This document shows, one piece after another, positions 1-8,943 of a stretch of 49,073 nt of DNA. The number at the start of each line of letters is the position of its first letter. The stretch's first letter is position 1. Where the stretch lies: the NCBI GenBank assembly GCA_008012315.1, contig SSEL01000010.1, positions 1 to 49,073 on the forward strand. Direction: 5' to 3'. The notes beneath the pieces were generated by a model. It made no database searches. It had not been told where the DNA came from and worked only from the letters and a program-made list of their open reading frames with translations. Origin of the DNA: Rhodospirillaceae bacterium. GTDB taxonomy: Bacteria; Pseudomonadota; Alphaproteobacteria; Dongiales; Dongiaceae. A program made the translations under genes and the position numbers.

Positions 1-260
1 CGCCTGAGGTCTGCATGGCGGGAACCTAGCACTGGCGGCGCCGGCTCGAAAAGTGGCAGCGCGCCAAATATCGGTGCCGTATGTCGGTAGCGGCCATGCC
101 GAGCTATGCATTCCGGGGGCAAAAAAGGGCGGTGTGAGCAGTTGTCAGCAGTTGTCAGCACCCCTGACCCCATTGTAACACCTAGCCCAATCCATGCTGG
201 CCGATCGGGCGCCGGCAGGGTTGGACGGACTGACTGGGCCGAGAGTGCCGGGAGGGGAGA
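1..260. other. Intergenic region upstream of ETF-QO
   Basis: No convincing complete gene lies here. On the minus strand an ATG at 16-14 opens a frame that runs off the window edge. It could be the start of a divergent gene, since uracil-DNA glycosylase often neighbours ETF-QO in related bacteria, but five codons are not enough to call it. A possible promoter for the downstream gene is TTGTCA at 152-157 followed 16 bases later by TGTAAC at 174-179. The -35 lies inside the short tandem repeat listed separately. Confidence 0.4.
138..160. repeat. 10-bp tandem repeat (GCAGTTGTCA)
   Basis: The ten-base unit GTTGTCAGCA occurs twice in perfect tandem at 141-150 and 151-160, and its last bases also precede the first copy. 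Each unit holds a TTGTCA hexamer that could act as a -35 element or half-site for the ETF-QO promoter. This is visible in the sequence; the regulatory role is inference. Confidence 0.6.
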
Positions 261-1904
261 ATGGACCGCGAGGTGATGGAATATGATGTCGTGATCGTCG
301 GCGGCGGGCCATCGGGCCTGAGCGCAGCGATCCGGCTGAAGCAGTTGGCGGCGGAGAAAGAACACGAGATCTCGGTCTGCGTCATCGAAAAGGGAGCCGA
401 GATCGGCGCCCATATCATGTCCGGTGCGGTGCTTGAGCCACGTGCGCTTAATGAGCTGATCCCGGATTGGAAGGAAAAGGGCGCGCCGCTCAATACCCCG
501 GCCAAGGAAGACTTCTTCCTGTATCTGACGGAGAAGAAATCGTTCCGCCTGCCAACCCCGCCACAGATGCATAACGAGGGAAACTATATCGTTTCGCTCG
601 GGAATTTCTGCCGCTGGCTCGGGACCCAGGCGGAAGAGCTTGGCGTCGAAATCTATCCCGGATTCGCCGCCGCCGAGGTGATCTATGACGAAAGCGGCGC
701 GGTCAAAGGCGTTGCGACCGGCGATATGGGGATCGGCAAGGACGGCGAACCGACGGCGAATTTCACCCGGGGCGTCGAATTGCATGGCAAGCAGACGATC
801 TTCGCCGAAGGCTGCCGCGGGTCCCTGACCAAGACTTTGTTCGAGAAATTCAATCTGCGCGACGGTGTCGATCCGCAGACCTTCGGCATCGGCATCAAGG
901 AATTGTGGGAAATCGACCCGGCGAAACACAGCCCCGGCAAGATCATCCACACGACCGGCTGGCCGATGGATGCCAATACCTATGGCGGCTCCTTCCTGTA
1001 TCATCTCGAGAACAACCAGGTGGCGGTCGGCTTCGTGATCGGTCTCGACTATGAGAATCCGCATCTCTCGCCGTTCGAGGAGTTCCAGCGCTTCAAGCAG
1101 CATCCGGATATCCGCCCCTATTTCGAAGGCGGCCGGCGCATTGCCTATGGCGCCCGCGCGCTCAATGAAGGCGGTTTCCAGTCGATTCCGAAATTGACCT
1201 TCCCGGGCGGCGCTTTGATCGGCTGCACCGCGGGCTTCCTCAATGTGCCGAAGATCAAGGGCTCGCATACGGCGATGAAATCGGGCATGACTGCCGCCGA
1301 AGCGGTTTTCGATGCGCTGGTTTCCGGCGCGGCGGCGGAACAGCCGGTCGAGGTGACCGCTTATCCGGAGCAGCTGAAGAAAACCTGGCTGTGGGAAGAA
1401 CTTTACCGGGTGCGCAATATCCGGCCGAGCTTCCATCGCGGTTTCTGGTTCGGGCTGCTTTATTCCGGTCTCGATACCTATCTCTTCAAGGGCAAGGCGC
1501 CCTGGACCTTCCATCACAAGCCGGATCATCTCCAGATCAAGAAGGCTTCTGAGATGCCGAAGATCAATTATCCGAAACCGGACAACGTGGTCAGCTTCGA
1601 CCGCTTGTCATCGGTCTTCCTGTCCGGCACCAATCATGAGGAAAACCAGCCGGCGCATCTCACCTTGAAGAACAAGGATGTGCCGATCCAGGTCAACCTC
1701 GCCTTGTATGACGCGCCGGAACAGCGTTATTGCCCGGCTGGCGTGTATGAGATCGTGCGGGATAATGACGGCAGCAATCCGAAGTTGCAGATCAACGCCC
1801 AGAATTGCGTCCACTGCAAGACCTGCGACATCAAGGATCCGACCCAGAATATCAATTGGGTGGTACCGGAAGGTGCAGGCGGACCGAATTATCCCAACAT
1901 GTAA
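261..1904 (+). CDS. Electron transfer flavoprotein-ubiquinone oxidoreductase (ETF-QO)
   Basis: A 547-residue monotopic membrane flavoprotein that passes electrons from electron transfer flavoprotein (fed by acyl-CoA, dimethylglycine and sarcosine type dehydrogenases) to ubiquinone. The N-terminus has the FAD-binding GGGPSG at residues 14-19. The C-terminus carries the ferredoxin-like [4Fe-4S] cysteines, one in RYCPAG and three in NCVHCKTCD, at about residues 490-525. Length fits bacterial ETF-QO without a mitochondrial leader. The ATG at 261 is preceded by GGAGG with good spacing; an in-frame ATG at 276 is the alternative. It is biologically linked to the FAD dehydrogenase at 13244 as a possible electron donor route, although the genes are 11 kb apart. 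Family assignment is secure. Confidence 0.96.
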   Translation: MDREVMEYDVVIVGGGPSGLSAAIRLKQLAAEKEHEISVCVIEKGAEIGAHIMSGAVLEPRALNELIPDWKEKGAPLNTPAKEDFFLYLTEKKSFRLPTPPQMHNEGNYIVSLGNFCRWLGTQAEELGVEIYPGFAAAEVIYDESGAVKGVATGDMGIGKDGEPTANFTRGVELHGKQTIFAEGCRGSLTKTLFEKFNLRDGVDPQTFGIGIKELWEIDPAKHSPGKIIHTTGWPMDANTYGGSFLYHLENNQVAVGFVIGLDYENPHLSPFEEFQRFKQHPDIRPYFEGGRRIAYGARALNEGGFQSIPKLTFPGGALIGCTAGFLNVPKIKGSHTAMKSGMTAAEAVFDALVSGAAAEQPVEVTAYPEQLKKTWLWEELYRVRNIRPSFHRGFWFGLLYSGLDTYLFKGKAPWTFHHKPDHLQIKKASEMPKINYPKPDNVVSFDRLSSVFLSGTNHEENQPAHLTLKNKDVPIQVNLALYDAPEQRYCPAGVYEIVRDNDGSNPKLQINAQNCVHCKTCDIKDPTQNINWVVPEGAGGPNYPNM

Positions 1905-1912
1905 GGTATTTA

Positions 1913-1940
1913 GCGATCGGCGCCGGCGGGCGCCGATCGC
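1913..1940. terminator. Perfect 12-bp hairpin after ETF-QO
   Basis: GCGATCGGCGCC at 1913-1924 pairs perfectly with 1929-1940 across a GGCG tetraloop, starting 9 bases after the ETF-QO stop. No T-run follows, so it may be an attenuating or mRNA-stabilising hairpin rather than a classic intrinsic terminator. Confidence 0.5.
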
Positions 1941-2024
1941 CGATCCGGCGGCGGCATGCTATCCAAAGCCAATTGTTCCTGCTAGAACTGGGTGTCGACA
2001 GACACCCACTTTCGTTTGGTGACA

Positions 2025-3851
2025 ATGGCTTCCTTCCTGTCCAAGACCGATTCACGGCGCTTTCGCTTGCGGGCGCGACTGACCACCAGCTTTTTGACGA
2101 TCGTGATGGCGACCACGCCGGTCGTCTCCGCCGTCGCGCCTGCGATGGCCGAAGCGCCGAAAGAGAACTGGTCCGTCGCCGGTGCCTTCCTGGCAGGGAT
2201 CAATGCCAAGGAAACCGGCGACATGGCGACGGCTTCAGACCTGTTGCCGATCGCCCTCAAGGCCGATCCCGGTGATCCCAGCCTGCTGCAGACGACACTG
2301 ATCGCGCTGATCAGTGCCGGGCGGGTCGATGAAGGGATTCGCCTCTCCCGGGAATTGACCAAGGAAAAGTCGTCGCTGAAAACCGATGCGCCGCTTTCCA
2401 TGATGCTGCTGATCCAGGGCGAGATCAAAGAAGGCAAGTATGAGGATGCCTTGGCCTTGGCGCGCCAGCTTCCCGATCAACAGATCGGAAAATATGCAGG
2501 ACCGATGCTGCGCGCCTGGCTGGTTGCCGCCGGCAAGAAACAGGTGGATGCTGCGGTCAAGGAATTGCAGCCGCTGGAATCGCTCGATGGTTTTGCGCCT
2601 TTCGCGCTGATGCAGCGCGGCGCGATCGAGGATTTTCTGCAGAAGCCGGAAGAAGCCCAGAAGAGCTATCAACAGGCGGCTGATTCCGCGAGCGAGTTGC
2701 CGACCTTGCTGGTCCAGGCCTATGGCAATTTCCTGCAGCGCCGCGGCGACAAGGCCACATTGAAACAACTGGTCGATCGCTTCGAAAGCGAGAATACCGG
2801 CCGCAACGATTCCATCGCCGGACCGCTGATCCAATCGCTGAAGCGCGATGTGAAGCCGAAGCCGATCATCAATTCGGCCAAGGAAGGCATCGCCGAAGTC
2901 TTGTCCGGCATGACCATTCTGTTGCTGCAGGAGAACATCACCGGCGAAGCCCTGCTCTTCGGACGCCTCGGCCTCGATCTCATGCCCGATCAGGAAATGG
3001 CAAAGATTCTGATCGGCGATATCTATCGCCGCACCGATCACCTGGACGATGCGGTGTCGATGTATCGGATGATCGGCAAGGACTCGATCTATCGATGGTC
3101 CGCCGATCTTTCGATCGCCGAATGCCTGCGCCGGCAGGACAAGATCGACGAAGCGGAAAAGCAGCTTCGTCAAATGGTCGCCCGCGACAAGAAGAATATC
3201 GAAGCGCCGGTCCTGCTGGGCGATCTGCTGCGTGGCGCCAATCGGTTCGACTCCGCCGCGGCCGCTTACAGCACGGCGCTTGAGCGGATCGGCACGCCGA
3301 TGCCGAATGACTGGTCGATCTTCTATTTCCGCGGCACGTCCTACGAACGGGCAAAGCAATGGCCGAAGGCGGAAGCGGATTTCAAGAAGGCGCTGGAGCT
3401 TTCGCCGGATCAGCCTTACGTGCTGAATTATCTCGCCTATAGCTGGGTGGAGCGGCGGAAGAATCTCGATGAGGCGCTCAAGATGCTGGAATCGGCCGTC
3501 AACCAGCGGCCGGAAGAAGGCTTCATCGTCGACAGTCTCGGCTGGGCGCATTACCAGCTCGGTGATTTCGCCGATGCGGTGAAGTATCTAGAGCGTGCGG
3601 TGGAGCTGTCGCCGCAGGATCCGACCCTGAATGATCATCTGGGCGATGCTTACTGGCGGGCCGGGCGTTTCAACGAAGCCCGTTTCCAATGGAGCCGCGC
3701 CTTGAGCTTCAAGCCGGATGCCGATCAGGCAAAGCAGATCGAGGCGAAAATCCGCGACGGCCTGCCGGAAAAGAGCAAGAATGGCGGCAAAAGCGATAAC
3801 GGCAATAACCGTGGCGCCAGTGACGGCACTAGCAGCGAGAAGGCCGGCTGA
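2025..3851 (+). CDS. Exported tetratricopeptide repeat (TPR) protein
   Basis: A protein of about 608 residues with a basic N-terminus, a hydrophobic stretch and an AMA-EA signal-peptidase-like site near residue 40, so probably periplasmic or lipid-anchored at the membrane face. Helical TPR repeats are clear in the C-terminal half, with signature blocks such as YFRGTSYERAKQWPKAEADF, DSLGWAHYQLGDFADAVKYL and NDHLGDAYWRAGRFNEARF. The tail is rich in N, G, K and S. Such proteins act as protein-interaction scaffolds; no partner can be named. I prefer the ATG at 2025 over an in-frame GTG at 1992 because neither has a strong ribosome site and the shorter form gives a normal signal peptide. It lies 17 bases before ispE and is probably cotranscribed with it. 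Confidence 0.85.
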   Translation: MASFLSKTDSRRFRLRARLTTSFLTIVMATTPVVSAVAPAMAEAPKENWSVAGAFLAGINAKETGDMATASDLLPIALKADPGDPSLLQTTLIALISAGRVDEGIRLSRELTKEKSSLKTDAPLSMMLLIQGEIKEGKYEDALALARQLPDQQIGKYAGPMLRAWLVAAGKKQVDAAVKELQPLESLDGFAPFALMQRGAIEDFLQKPEEAQKSYQQAADSASELPTLLVQAYGNFLQRRGDKATLKQLVDRFESENTGRNDSIAGPLIQSLKRDVKPKPIINSAKEGIAEVLSGMTILLLQENITGEALLFGRLGLDLMPDQEMAKILIGDIYRRTDHLDDAVSMYRMIGKDSIYRWSADLSIAECLRRQDKIDEAEKQLRQMVARDKKNIEAPVLLGDLLRGANRFDSAAAAYSTALERIGTPMPNDWSIFYFRGTSYERAKQWPKAEADFKKALELSPDQPYVLNYLAYSWVERRKNLDEALKMLESAVNQRPEEGFIVDSLGWAHYQLGDFADAVKYLERAVELSPQDPTLNDHLGDAYWRAGRFNEARFQWSRALSFKPDADQAKQIEAKIRDGLPEKSKNGGKSDNGNNRGASDGTSSEKAG

Positions 3852-3868
3852 TCTGGCGCACTCATCAC

Positions 3869-4726
3869 ATGTCCACGCTTTCTTCCTTGTTGGCGCCGGC
3901 CAAGATCAATCTCTATCTGCATGTCGTCGGCAAACGGGCTGACGGCTTTCATCTGCTCGACAGCCTGATCGTGTTTGCCGGGACCGGCGATTATTTGACG
4001 GTTTCGCCGCATGGCGATCTCGTGCTGGAGATCGATGGTCCGTTCTCGTCGGGACTGCAGCACGAAGCCGACAATCTTGTGCTGCGCGCGGCGCGGGACC
4101 TGGCAGAGATCGCCGGGATCGATGCGCGGGCCCATATCCGCCTGACCAAGAATTTGCCGATTGCCTCGGGGATCGGCGGTGGTTCTGCGGATGCGGCCGC
4201 GACGTTGCGGGCACTGGCGGAATTCTGGCGGCTGGATATCGACGGCCAGGTTCTGCGGGATCTGGCCTTGCGACTGGGCGCCGATGTACCTGTCTGCCTC
4301 GATGGTGGACCCAGCTTTATCGCCGGCATCGGGGAAGAAATCATCCCGGCCGGGCAAATGCCGGCGGCCTGGCTGGTTCTGGTCAATCCGCGGGTGCCGA
4401 CCCCGACACCTCAGGTCTTCAAGGCGCGGCGCGGCGGTTTCTCGGCCGAGGCTCGCTGGTCAACGCCACCGGCCGATGCCGCCGCTCTGGCCAGCTATCT
4501 GAAGGACCGCAGCAATGATTTGACGGAAGCGGCCATTACCGTGGCACCCATCATTCGCGACGTTCTTGCGGCCATCGGGACAACCGCGGATTGCCTCCTG
4601 GCGCGCCTGTCAGGGAGTGGGGCTACCTGTTTCGGCCTCTATGCGGATGGTCCGGCCGCCGAAACCGCCGCCGCCGAGATCCGTCACCGCCATCCCGACT
4701 GGTGGGTCGTTCCGGCACCGATCTAG
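3869..4726 (+). CDS. ispE: 4-diphosphocytidyl-2-C-methyl-D-erythritol kinase
   Basis: A 285-residue GHMP-family kinase that phosphorylates CDP-methylerythritol in the non-mevalonate isoprenoid pathway. The start APAKINLYLHVVGKRADGFH is typical of IspE and includes the substrate-binding lysine. The ATP-binding GHMP loop PIASGIGGGSADAA is at residues 97-110, and a late SGSGATCFGLY block completes the family. The length is normal. The start has only a weak ribosome site, consistent with coupling to the TPR gene just upstream. The quinone supply made from this pathway feeds the respiratory enzymes encoded elsewhere in the window. Confidence 0.96.
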   Translation: MSTLSSLLAPAKINLYLHVVGKRADGFHLLDSLIVFAGTGDYLTVSPHGDLVLEIDGPFSSGLQHEADNLVLRAARDLAEIAGIDARAHIRLTKNLPIASGIGGGSADAAATLRALAEFWRLDIDGQVLRDLALRLGADVPVCLDGGPSFIAGIGEEIIPAGQMPAAWLVLVNPRVPTPTPQVFKARRGGFSAEARWSTPPADAAALASYLKDRSNDLTEAAITVAPIIRDVLAAIGTTADCLLARLSGSGATCFGLYADGPAAETAAAEIRHRHPDWWVVPAPI

Positions 4727-4783
4727 GCGCCGTAGAAACAAATTTCCCAATTAAAACAATTGCCGAAATTTTCCTGTGCGGGC

Positions 4784-4811
4784 TTGCAGTTCGGCGGACT
4801 TTTGCTATGTT
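4784..4811 (+). promoter_or_regulatory. Candidate sigma-70 promoter of tRNA-Gln
   Basis: TTGCAG at 4784-4789 and TATGTT at 4806-4811 are separated by 16 bases, 37 bases before the mature tRNA 5' end. The spacing and hexamers fit a housekeeping promoter. The intervening leader carries two copies of TTCGCCGGTGG. Confidence 0.5.
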
Positions 4812-4848
4812 ACCGGCCGTTTCGCCGGTGGCTTCGCCGGTGGGCTGA

Positions 4849-4923
4849 TGGGGCGTAGCCAAGCGGTAAGGCAGCGGTTTTTGGTACCGCCATTCCCAGG
4901 TTCGATCCCTGGCGCCCCAGCCA
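4849..4923 (+). tRNA. tRNA-Gln (anticodon TTG)
   Basis: The cloverleaf is complete. The acceptor stem TGGGGCG (4849-4855) pairs with CGCCCCA (4913-4919). A D-arm GCC...GGC follows. The anticodon stem GCGGT/ACCGC encloses the loop TTTTGGT with anticodon TTG, and the T-arm CCAGG-TTCGATC-CCTGG is canonical. The discriminator base is G and the CCA end is encoded at 4921-4923. The TTG anticodon reads CAA, and CAG by wobble. Confidence 0.97.
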
Positions 4924-4981
4924 GATATCTCTTCCGACAATCTCGCGGCTTATCCCCCATTTCGTGCCAAGCCAAACAGGC

Positions 4982-6631
4982 TCAGGCCAAAGACGCCGCT
5001 ATATCGACTTCGTCGATCTGATAGGGCTCCAGGAAGCGGTCGGCATAGCGCCGATAGATGCCAGAGCGCAGGAAGAGATCGAAGAGATCAGGATCGATAT
5101 GCCCGGTCCTCTTCATCTCCACCATGATGCCGATCGATTCAGAGAGGGTCTTCGGTGCCTTATAAGGCCGGTCACAGGCGGTCAGCGCCTCGAAGATATC
5201 GGCAATGCCCATCATGCGCGCGAGCCAGGACATTTCATGCCGCTTCAATCCCTTGGGATAGCCGGTGCCATCCATCTTCTCGTGATGTCCGCCGGCGATT
5301 TCCGCGACATTGCGCAGATGTTTCGGGAAGGGCAGCGTTTCCAGCATGCGAATGGTGTGAACGATGTGATCGTTGACGATCTTGCGATCGGCGGCATTCA
5401 GCGTGCCGCGCCGGATCGACAGGTTGTCCAGTTCCTCGTCCTCCAGGAGCGGCCGTTGCGTTTCTTCAAAAGACCAGGATTCATCGGCGATCTGGTGAAG
5501 CCGCCCGATATCCGCATCGGCCATGAATTCGCCGCCGATATTCGCTTTGGTAAGAAAGGCTGAGATGGATGTGAGCTCGGCAAGGCGGGCATCGCGCTCA
5601 TCCTCCGCAAGTTGGCAGGGGGTGCCGGCCAATTGCGCCTTGAGGCAGGCGATCTCGGCATCGCGGCGGAGAATTTCGAGCCGCGTCTTTACCTCGTGAA
5701 TGCGGTCGTGAAGCTTTTCGAGCTTCGTTGCCTTGTCGAGAATATGAACCGGCGTCGTCACCTTGCCGACATCATGCAGGCCGCCGGCAACGCGTAGCTC
5801 ATACCATTGCTCCGGCGTGAGCGAGAAAGCCGCAAGCGGGCCCTCGGTCTCGTCGCAGGCCGCCTGCGCCAGCATCTCGGTCAGGACCGGCACGCGCTGG
5901 CAATGGCCGCCGGTATAGGGCGATTTGGCATCGATCGCCTGGGCCATCATGGTGATGAAGGCATCGAAAAGATCGCGCTGCTCCTGCAAGAGGCGCTGGT
6001 TGTCGAGCGCGATTGCGGCCTGGCTCGCCAAAGCGTTGATCAGCGGCAGGATCTCGTCATTGAAGGCAATGCATTCGGTCGATCCGGATAACGCGGGGGA
6101 CGGCCGCGCATTGATCAATTGCAGGACGCCGAGAACTTCGTTCTTGTTATTCTTCAGCGGTACGGCCAGCAGGCTCTTCGAGCGATAACCGGTCCGGGCA
6201 TCGAAGGCCCTGATGCCGGAAAAGTCGAAGCTACTGTCACCATGGGCATCGGCAATCGTCACCGACTGGCCCGTCAGGGCAACATAAGTCGCCAGGTTGT
6301 CGTGATTGGGGCTGCCATCGGCATGTTGCAACGGCAGTGACGGGAAAGACGCCGCGCATTCCTCGCCGCCGTTCAAGGCGATCTGCAGCGAATCGTTATA
6401 GATCAACCGGAACTGCAGCCGGTTGTCAGACAAAAGATAGAGCGTGCCGCCATCGGCATTGGTCAGGTGCTTGGCGCCAAGCAGGATGCGCTCCAGCAAC
6501 CGGGCATGATTGCGTTCCGAAGATAAGGCAAGACCAAGATCGATCAGCTGTTTCAAAGCCTCGCTATCGGTCGCATCGCTTTGCGCGACGGCGGCGTGAA
6601 TCGATTGCTGCCGGTTTGTGGTGGCGGTCAT
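4982..6631 (-). CDS. GAF / HD-GYP domain protein, probable cyclic di-GMP phosphodiesterase
   Basis: A 549-residue protein predicted to hydrolyse cyclic di-GMP in response to a signal sensed by its GAF domain. Residues about 25-215 form the GAF domain, with the typical SLLAVPLKNNKNEVLGVLQL core near 153-172. Residues about 220-540 form the HD-GYP domain: catalytic HD at 286-287 in GGLHDVGK, HH at 449-450 and the GYP signature at 457-459 in HHEKMDGTGYP, all intact. The stretch between the HD motif and the next histidine block (about residues 300-415) is unusually long and rich in charged helix, suggesting an insertion. There is no receiver domain. The gene is monocistronic, and the patatin gene lies upstream on the same strand with a 113-base gap. 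Confidence 0.92.
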   Translation of the reverse strand: MTATTNRQQSIHAAVAQSDATDSEALKQLIDLGLALSSERNHARLLERILLGAKHLTNADGGTLYLLSDNRLQFRLIYNDSLQIALNGGEECAASFPSLPLQHADGSPNHDNLATYVALTGQSVTIADAHGDSSFDFSGIRAFDARTGYRSKSLLAVPLKNNKNEVLGVLQLINARPSPALSGSTECIAFNDEILPLINALASQAAIALDNQRLLQEQRDLFDAFITMMAQAIDAKSPYTGGHCQRVPVLTEMLAQAACDETEGPLAAFSLTPEQWYELRVAGGLHDVGKVTTPVHILDKATKLEKLHDRIHEVKTRLEILRRDAEIACLKAQLAGTPCQLAEDERDARLAELTSISAFLTKANIGGEFMADADIGRLHQIADESWSFEETQRPLLEDEELDNLSIRRGTLNAADRKIVNDHIVHTIRMLETLPFPKHLRNVAEIAGGHHEKMDGTGYPKGLKRHEMSWLARMMGIADIFEALTACDRPYKAPKTLSESIGIMVEMKRTGHIDPDLFDLFLRSGIYRRYADRFLEPYQIDEVDIAASLA

Positions 6632-6744
6632 GGGTTTATCTGTCGCTGGGTTTCACGCTTTGTCGGCGCGCAATTTGCCGGCACCCAGATTCACTGTCGA
6701 GGATAAGCTTTAATGAGACCTTAAGGATGGCGCTTCTTGTGATT

Positions 6745-8121
6745 TCAGTCACATCCCGTGAGGGGCGTGGAGGACGTTTGCCGCGCTTGCAGCCACCGGT
6801 CGGCCGTCTCATGGCCAACCTGATGCAACCGGCTGATGAAATCCAAGTCCGGCGTGAGCTTGCTGGAATCATCGAGCTGAGCCATGAAATCGTCGGCGCT
6901 CAGCGACTGGATCCGCAATTCTTTCAACCGTTGGCCGACGGGCGTCAAAGGTTGCATGGGCCCGTTGAGCTCGTGCCGTAGCCAATCGATGAAGCGTAAT
7001 TCGGTATTGAGCGGTGCATTGAACATGATGCGGTTGAGACGGCGACGGATGCCATTGACCGTCATTGGCACGCCTGTGACCTGCTTCGGATCGATGCGCA
7101 CCAGCAGGATCTCCATTGCCGACGTGTTCATGAGGAGCGGCAGCAGCGCCGGATTGCCGCTATAGCCGCCATCCCAATAATAATTCTCGTCAAGTTTGAT
7201 CGCCTGGTTGAACGAGGGGAGACAGCCGGAGGCCAGAACCGTTTCTGCGGTAATAGCGTCGTTGCTGAAAACACGAAGATCGCCGGTGTCGAGCTGTGTG
7301 GCGGCGATGAAGAGCGGGATCGCCTCGGGTCGCCGCAGTGAGGCGAAATCGATCAGATCCTGCAGCACCTGGCGGAGCGGATCGATGCCGAAGGGGTTGA
7401 ATTGATAAGGTGAGACGAAGCGCGAGAGGAAGTCGAGCATCAGATGCCCCGGCGACCAGTCGCTGCGCCAGCCGGGAGCGAAACGCTCCATCGGCATGGG
7501 CTGCAGCGGACTCATGCTCGCGAGATCGGCAATCCGGTGCCAAAGCTTGCTCAGCATCTCCTGCGCACCGGCCCGCCCGTCCTGCAAATGACCGGCGGCA
7601 AGGGCCACCGCGTTGAGTGCACCGGCGCTGGCGCCGCTGATGGCATCGACCGATATTCCCGGCTCGTCCAGCAGTCGGTCGAGCACGCCCCAGGTGAAAG
7701 CGCCGTGCGCGCCACCGCCTTGCAAAGCGAGCGCGAGCCGGCTGTGTCCGGGCGGATGAGCCGGCACGGAGCCTGGACGATCGACTTGCCGCGGCGCGGC
7801 CCTCTCTGCCAGGCGCTTCGACTTATCGAGCGCAGCCTCGGCATCGGTGAGTTGTGCCGGCTCGAGGAAGGAATTGAGGAGGATCGGCGGCATCAAAAGC
7901 GGCGCCGCATCTGATGTCCGCGCAGACATACCGGCCGGTGTGCCTGCCGGCGCCGATACCGGTTCCGGCTCGGTTCCGGCCATGCCGCTGCCCGGCTGGA
8001 CGTCGGATCCCGACGGTGGGGATTTCGCCCGTGGGGATTTCGCGGGATGGCCAAAATGCGATATCACGCGCTGCCACAAATGGCGCCCCATCCTGCCGGA
8101 TCGTGAAAGATCATATTGCAT
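6745..8121 (-). CDS. Patatin-like phospholipase / lipid acyl hydrolase
   Basis: Up to 458 residues with a patatin fold. The oxyanion loop GGGAHG is at residues 135-140, the nucleophile elbow GASAG at 163-167 and the catalytic-dyad DGG in YYWDGGYSGNP near 310, so the Ser-Asp dyad looks intact. The first 120 residues are Pro/Ala/Ser-rich and poorly ordered. The ATG at 8121 overlaps a repeated operator-like motif (8115-8128), so an internal ATG at 8091 (MGRHLWQRV) is a plausible true start. Patatin-like genes are found near polyhydroxybutyrate metabolism genes in alphaproteobacteria, and the PhaR-like motif upstream fits a role in granule or lipid turnover. That role is inference; substrate unknown. 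Confidence 0.9.
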   Translation of the reverse strand: MQYDLSRSGRMGRHLWQRVISHFGHPAKSPRAKSPPSGSDVQPGSGMAGTEPEPVSAPAGTPAGMSARTSDAAPLLMPPILLNSFLEPAQLTDAEAALDKSKRLAERAAPRQVDRPGSVPAHPPGHSRLALALQGGGAHGAFTWGVLDRLLDEPGISVDAISGASAGALNAVALAAGHLQDGRAGAQEMLSKLWHRIADLASMSPLQPMPMERFAPGWRSDWSPGHLMLDFLSRFVSPYQFNPFGIDPLRQVLQDLIDFASLRRPEAIPLFIAATQLDTGDLRVFSNDAITAETVLASGCLPSFNQAIKLDENYYWDGGYSGNPALLPLLMNTSAMEILLVRIDPKQVTGVPMTVNGIRRRLNRIMFNAPLNTELRFIDWLRHELNGPMQPLTPVGQRLKELRIQSLSADDFMAQLDDSSKLTPDLDFISRLHQVGHETADRWLQARQTSSTPLTGCD

Positions 8122-8181
8122 TGCAGCATTAGTTTCTTGCTATTTTCAGGGGACTTGCAATTACATTATTGCATTGCAGCA
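8115..8181 (-). promoter_or_regulatory. Two 14-bp direct repeats with PhaR-like palindromes upstream of the patatin gene
   Basis: ATTGCATTGCAGCA occurs identically at 8115-8128 and 8168-8181, 53 bases apart (about five helical turns). Each contains TTGC-ATT-GCAG, matching the TTGC-N3-GCA palindromes at the phasin promoter (43109-43181). The motif reported for PhaR in Rhodobacter is CTGC-N3-GCAG. A repressor binding both sites on one DNA face is a reasonable inference. Confidence 0.55.
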
Positions 8182-8376
8182 CAAATTTCCGAGAACTGTT
8201 ACATTGATCACGACTACCGGTGACGGAGGTCACATGAGTGGGTCGGGACCCATAGCCGGATATCTTGCTGACAGCATGCTACGATTGGCGATCCGATTTT
8301 CGGACGATCTGGAATAAAGACAGGAAAGCGAGAGTCCTCGTTCCGGATACCAAATGTATTGGCGGAGGCCGGTTTC

Positions 8377-8943
8377 GTGGATCAGGTACAGCGCGCGGCC
8401 TTCGAGCGCCTCATGCTGCCGCATCTTGACGGCGCCTATAACCTTGCGCGGTGGCTGACCGGCAATCGCAGCGATGCCGAAGATGTCGTGCAGGAGGCCT
8501 ATTTGAAGGCGATGAAGCATTTCGGAACCTTCCGTGGTCCGGAGGCGCGGCCCTGGCTGCTGACCATCGTTCGCCGCTGCTGCTTCAGCTGGCTGCGGGT
8601 CAACCGGCCGCATCAATTGGTTTTCACCGATAACGACGCAGCCATCGAAATGGCAAGCCAGTCGACCGTGGTGACCCTGTATCCAACGGCGAGGGAAACA
8701 CCGGAAGCGATGCTTGCGGATAAGGAGATGCGCGAACAATTGCATCAAGCGGTAGCCGATCTGCCGCCGCATTATCGGGAGGTCATCGTGCTGCGGGAAT
8801 TGCAGGGCTGTTCTTATCGCGAGATCAGCGAAATTGCCGGCATACCGATCGGCACGGTGATGTCGCGGCTGGCGCGGGCGCGCGATCATTTGACGACGCT
8901 CATGGAGGGCCAGAACGACCATGGGGCAGCTCATGGACTGTGA
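8377..8943 (+). CDS. ECF-type RNA polymerase sigma factor
   Basis: A 188-residue sigma-70 family protein of the extracytoplasmic function class. Region 2 contains ARWLTGNRSDAEDVVQEAYL (DNA melting and core binding) and region 4 contains CSYREISEIAGIPIGTVMSR, the helix-turn-helix that reads the -35 element. Region 3 is absent, as usual. I choose GTG at 8377 because GGAGG at 8364-8368 sits 8 bases before it; a TTG at 8359 would extend the protein by six residues but has no ribosome site. It overlaps the downstream anti-sigma gene, so the two are translationally coupled. A weak ECF-like GGAAT (8311-8315) lies upstream, but I could not fit a convincing -10. Confidence 0.93.
   Translation: MDQVQRAAFERLMLPHLDGAYNLARWLTGNRSDAEDVVQEAYLKAMKHFGTFRGPEARPWLLTIVRRCCFSWLRVNRPHQLVFTDNDAAIEMASQSTVVTLYPTARETPEAMLADKEMREQLHQAVADLPPHYREVIVLRELQGCSYREISEIAGIPIGTVMSRLARARDHLTTLMEGQNDHGAAHGL

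Noticed and set aside
8311..8342. ECF-type autoregulated promoter (GGAAT...CGTT)
   Set aside because: The spacing between the two elements is 23 bases, too long for an ECF promoter.
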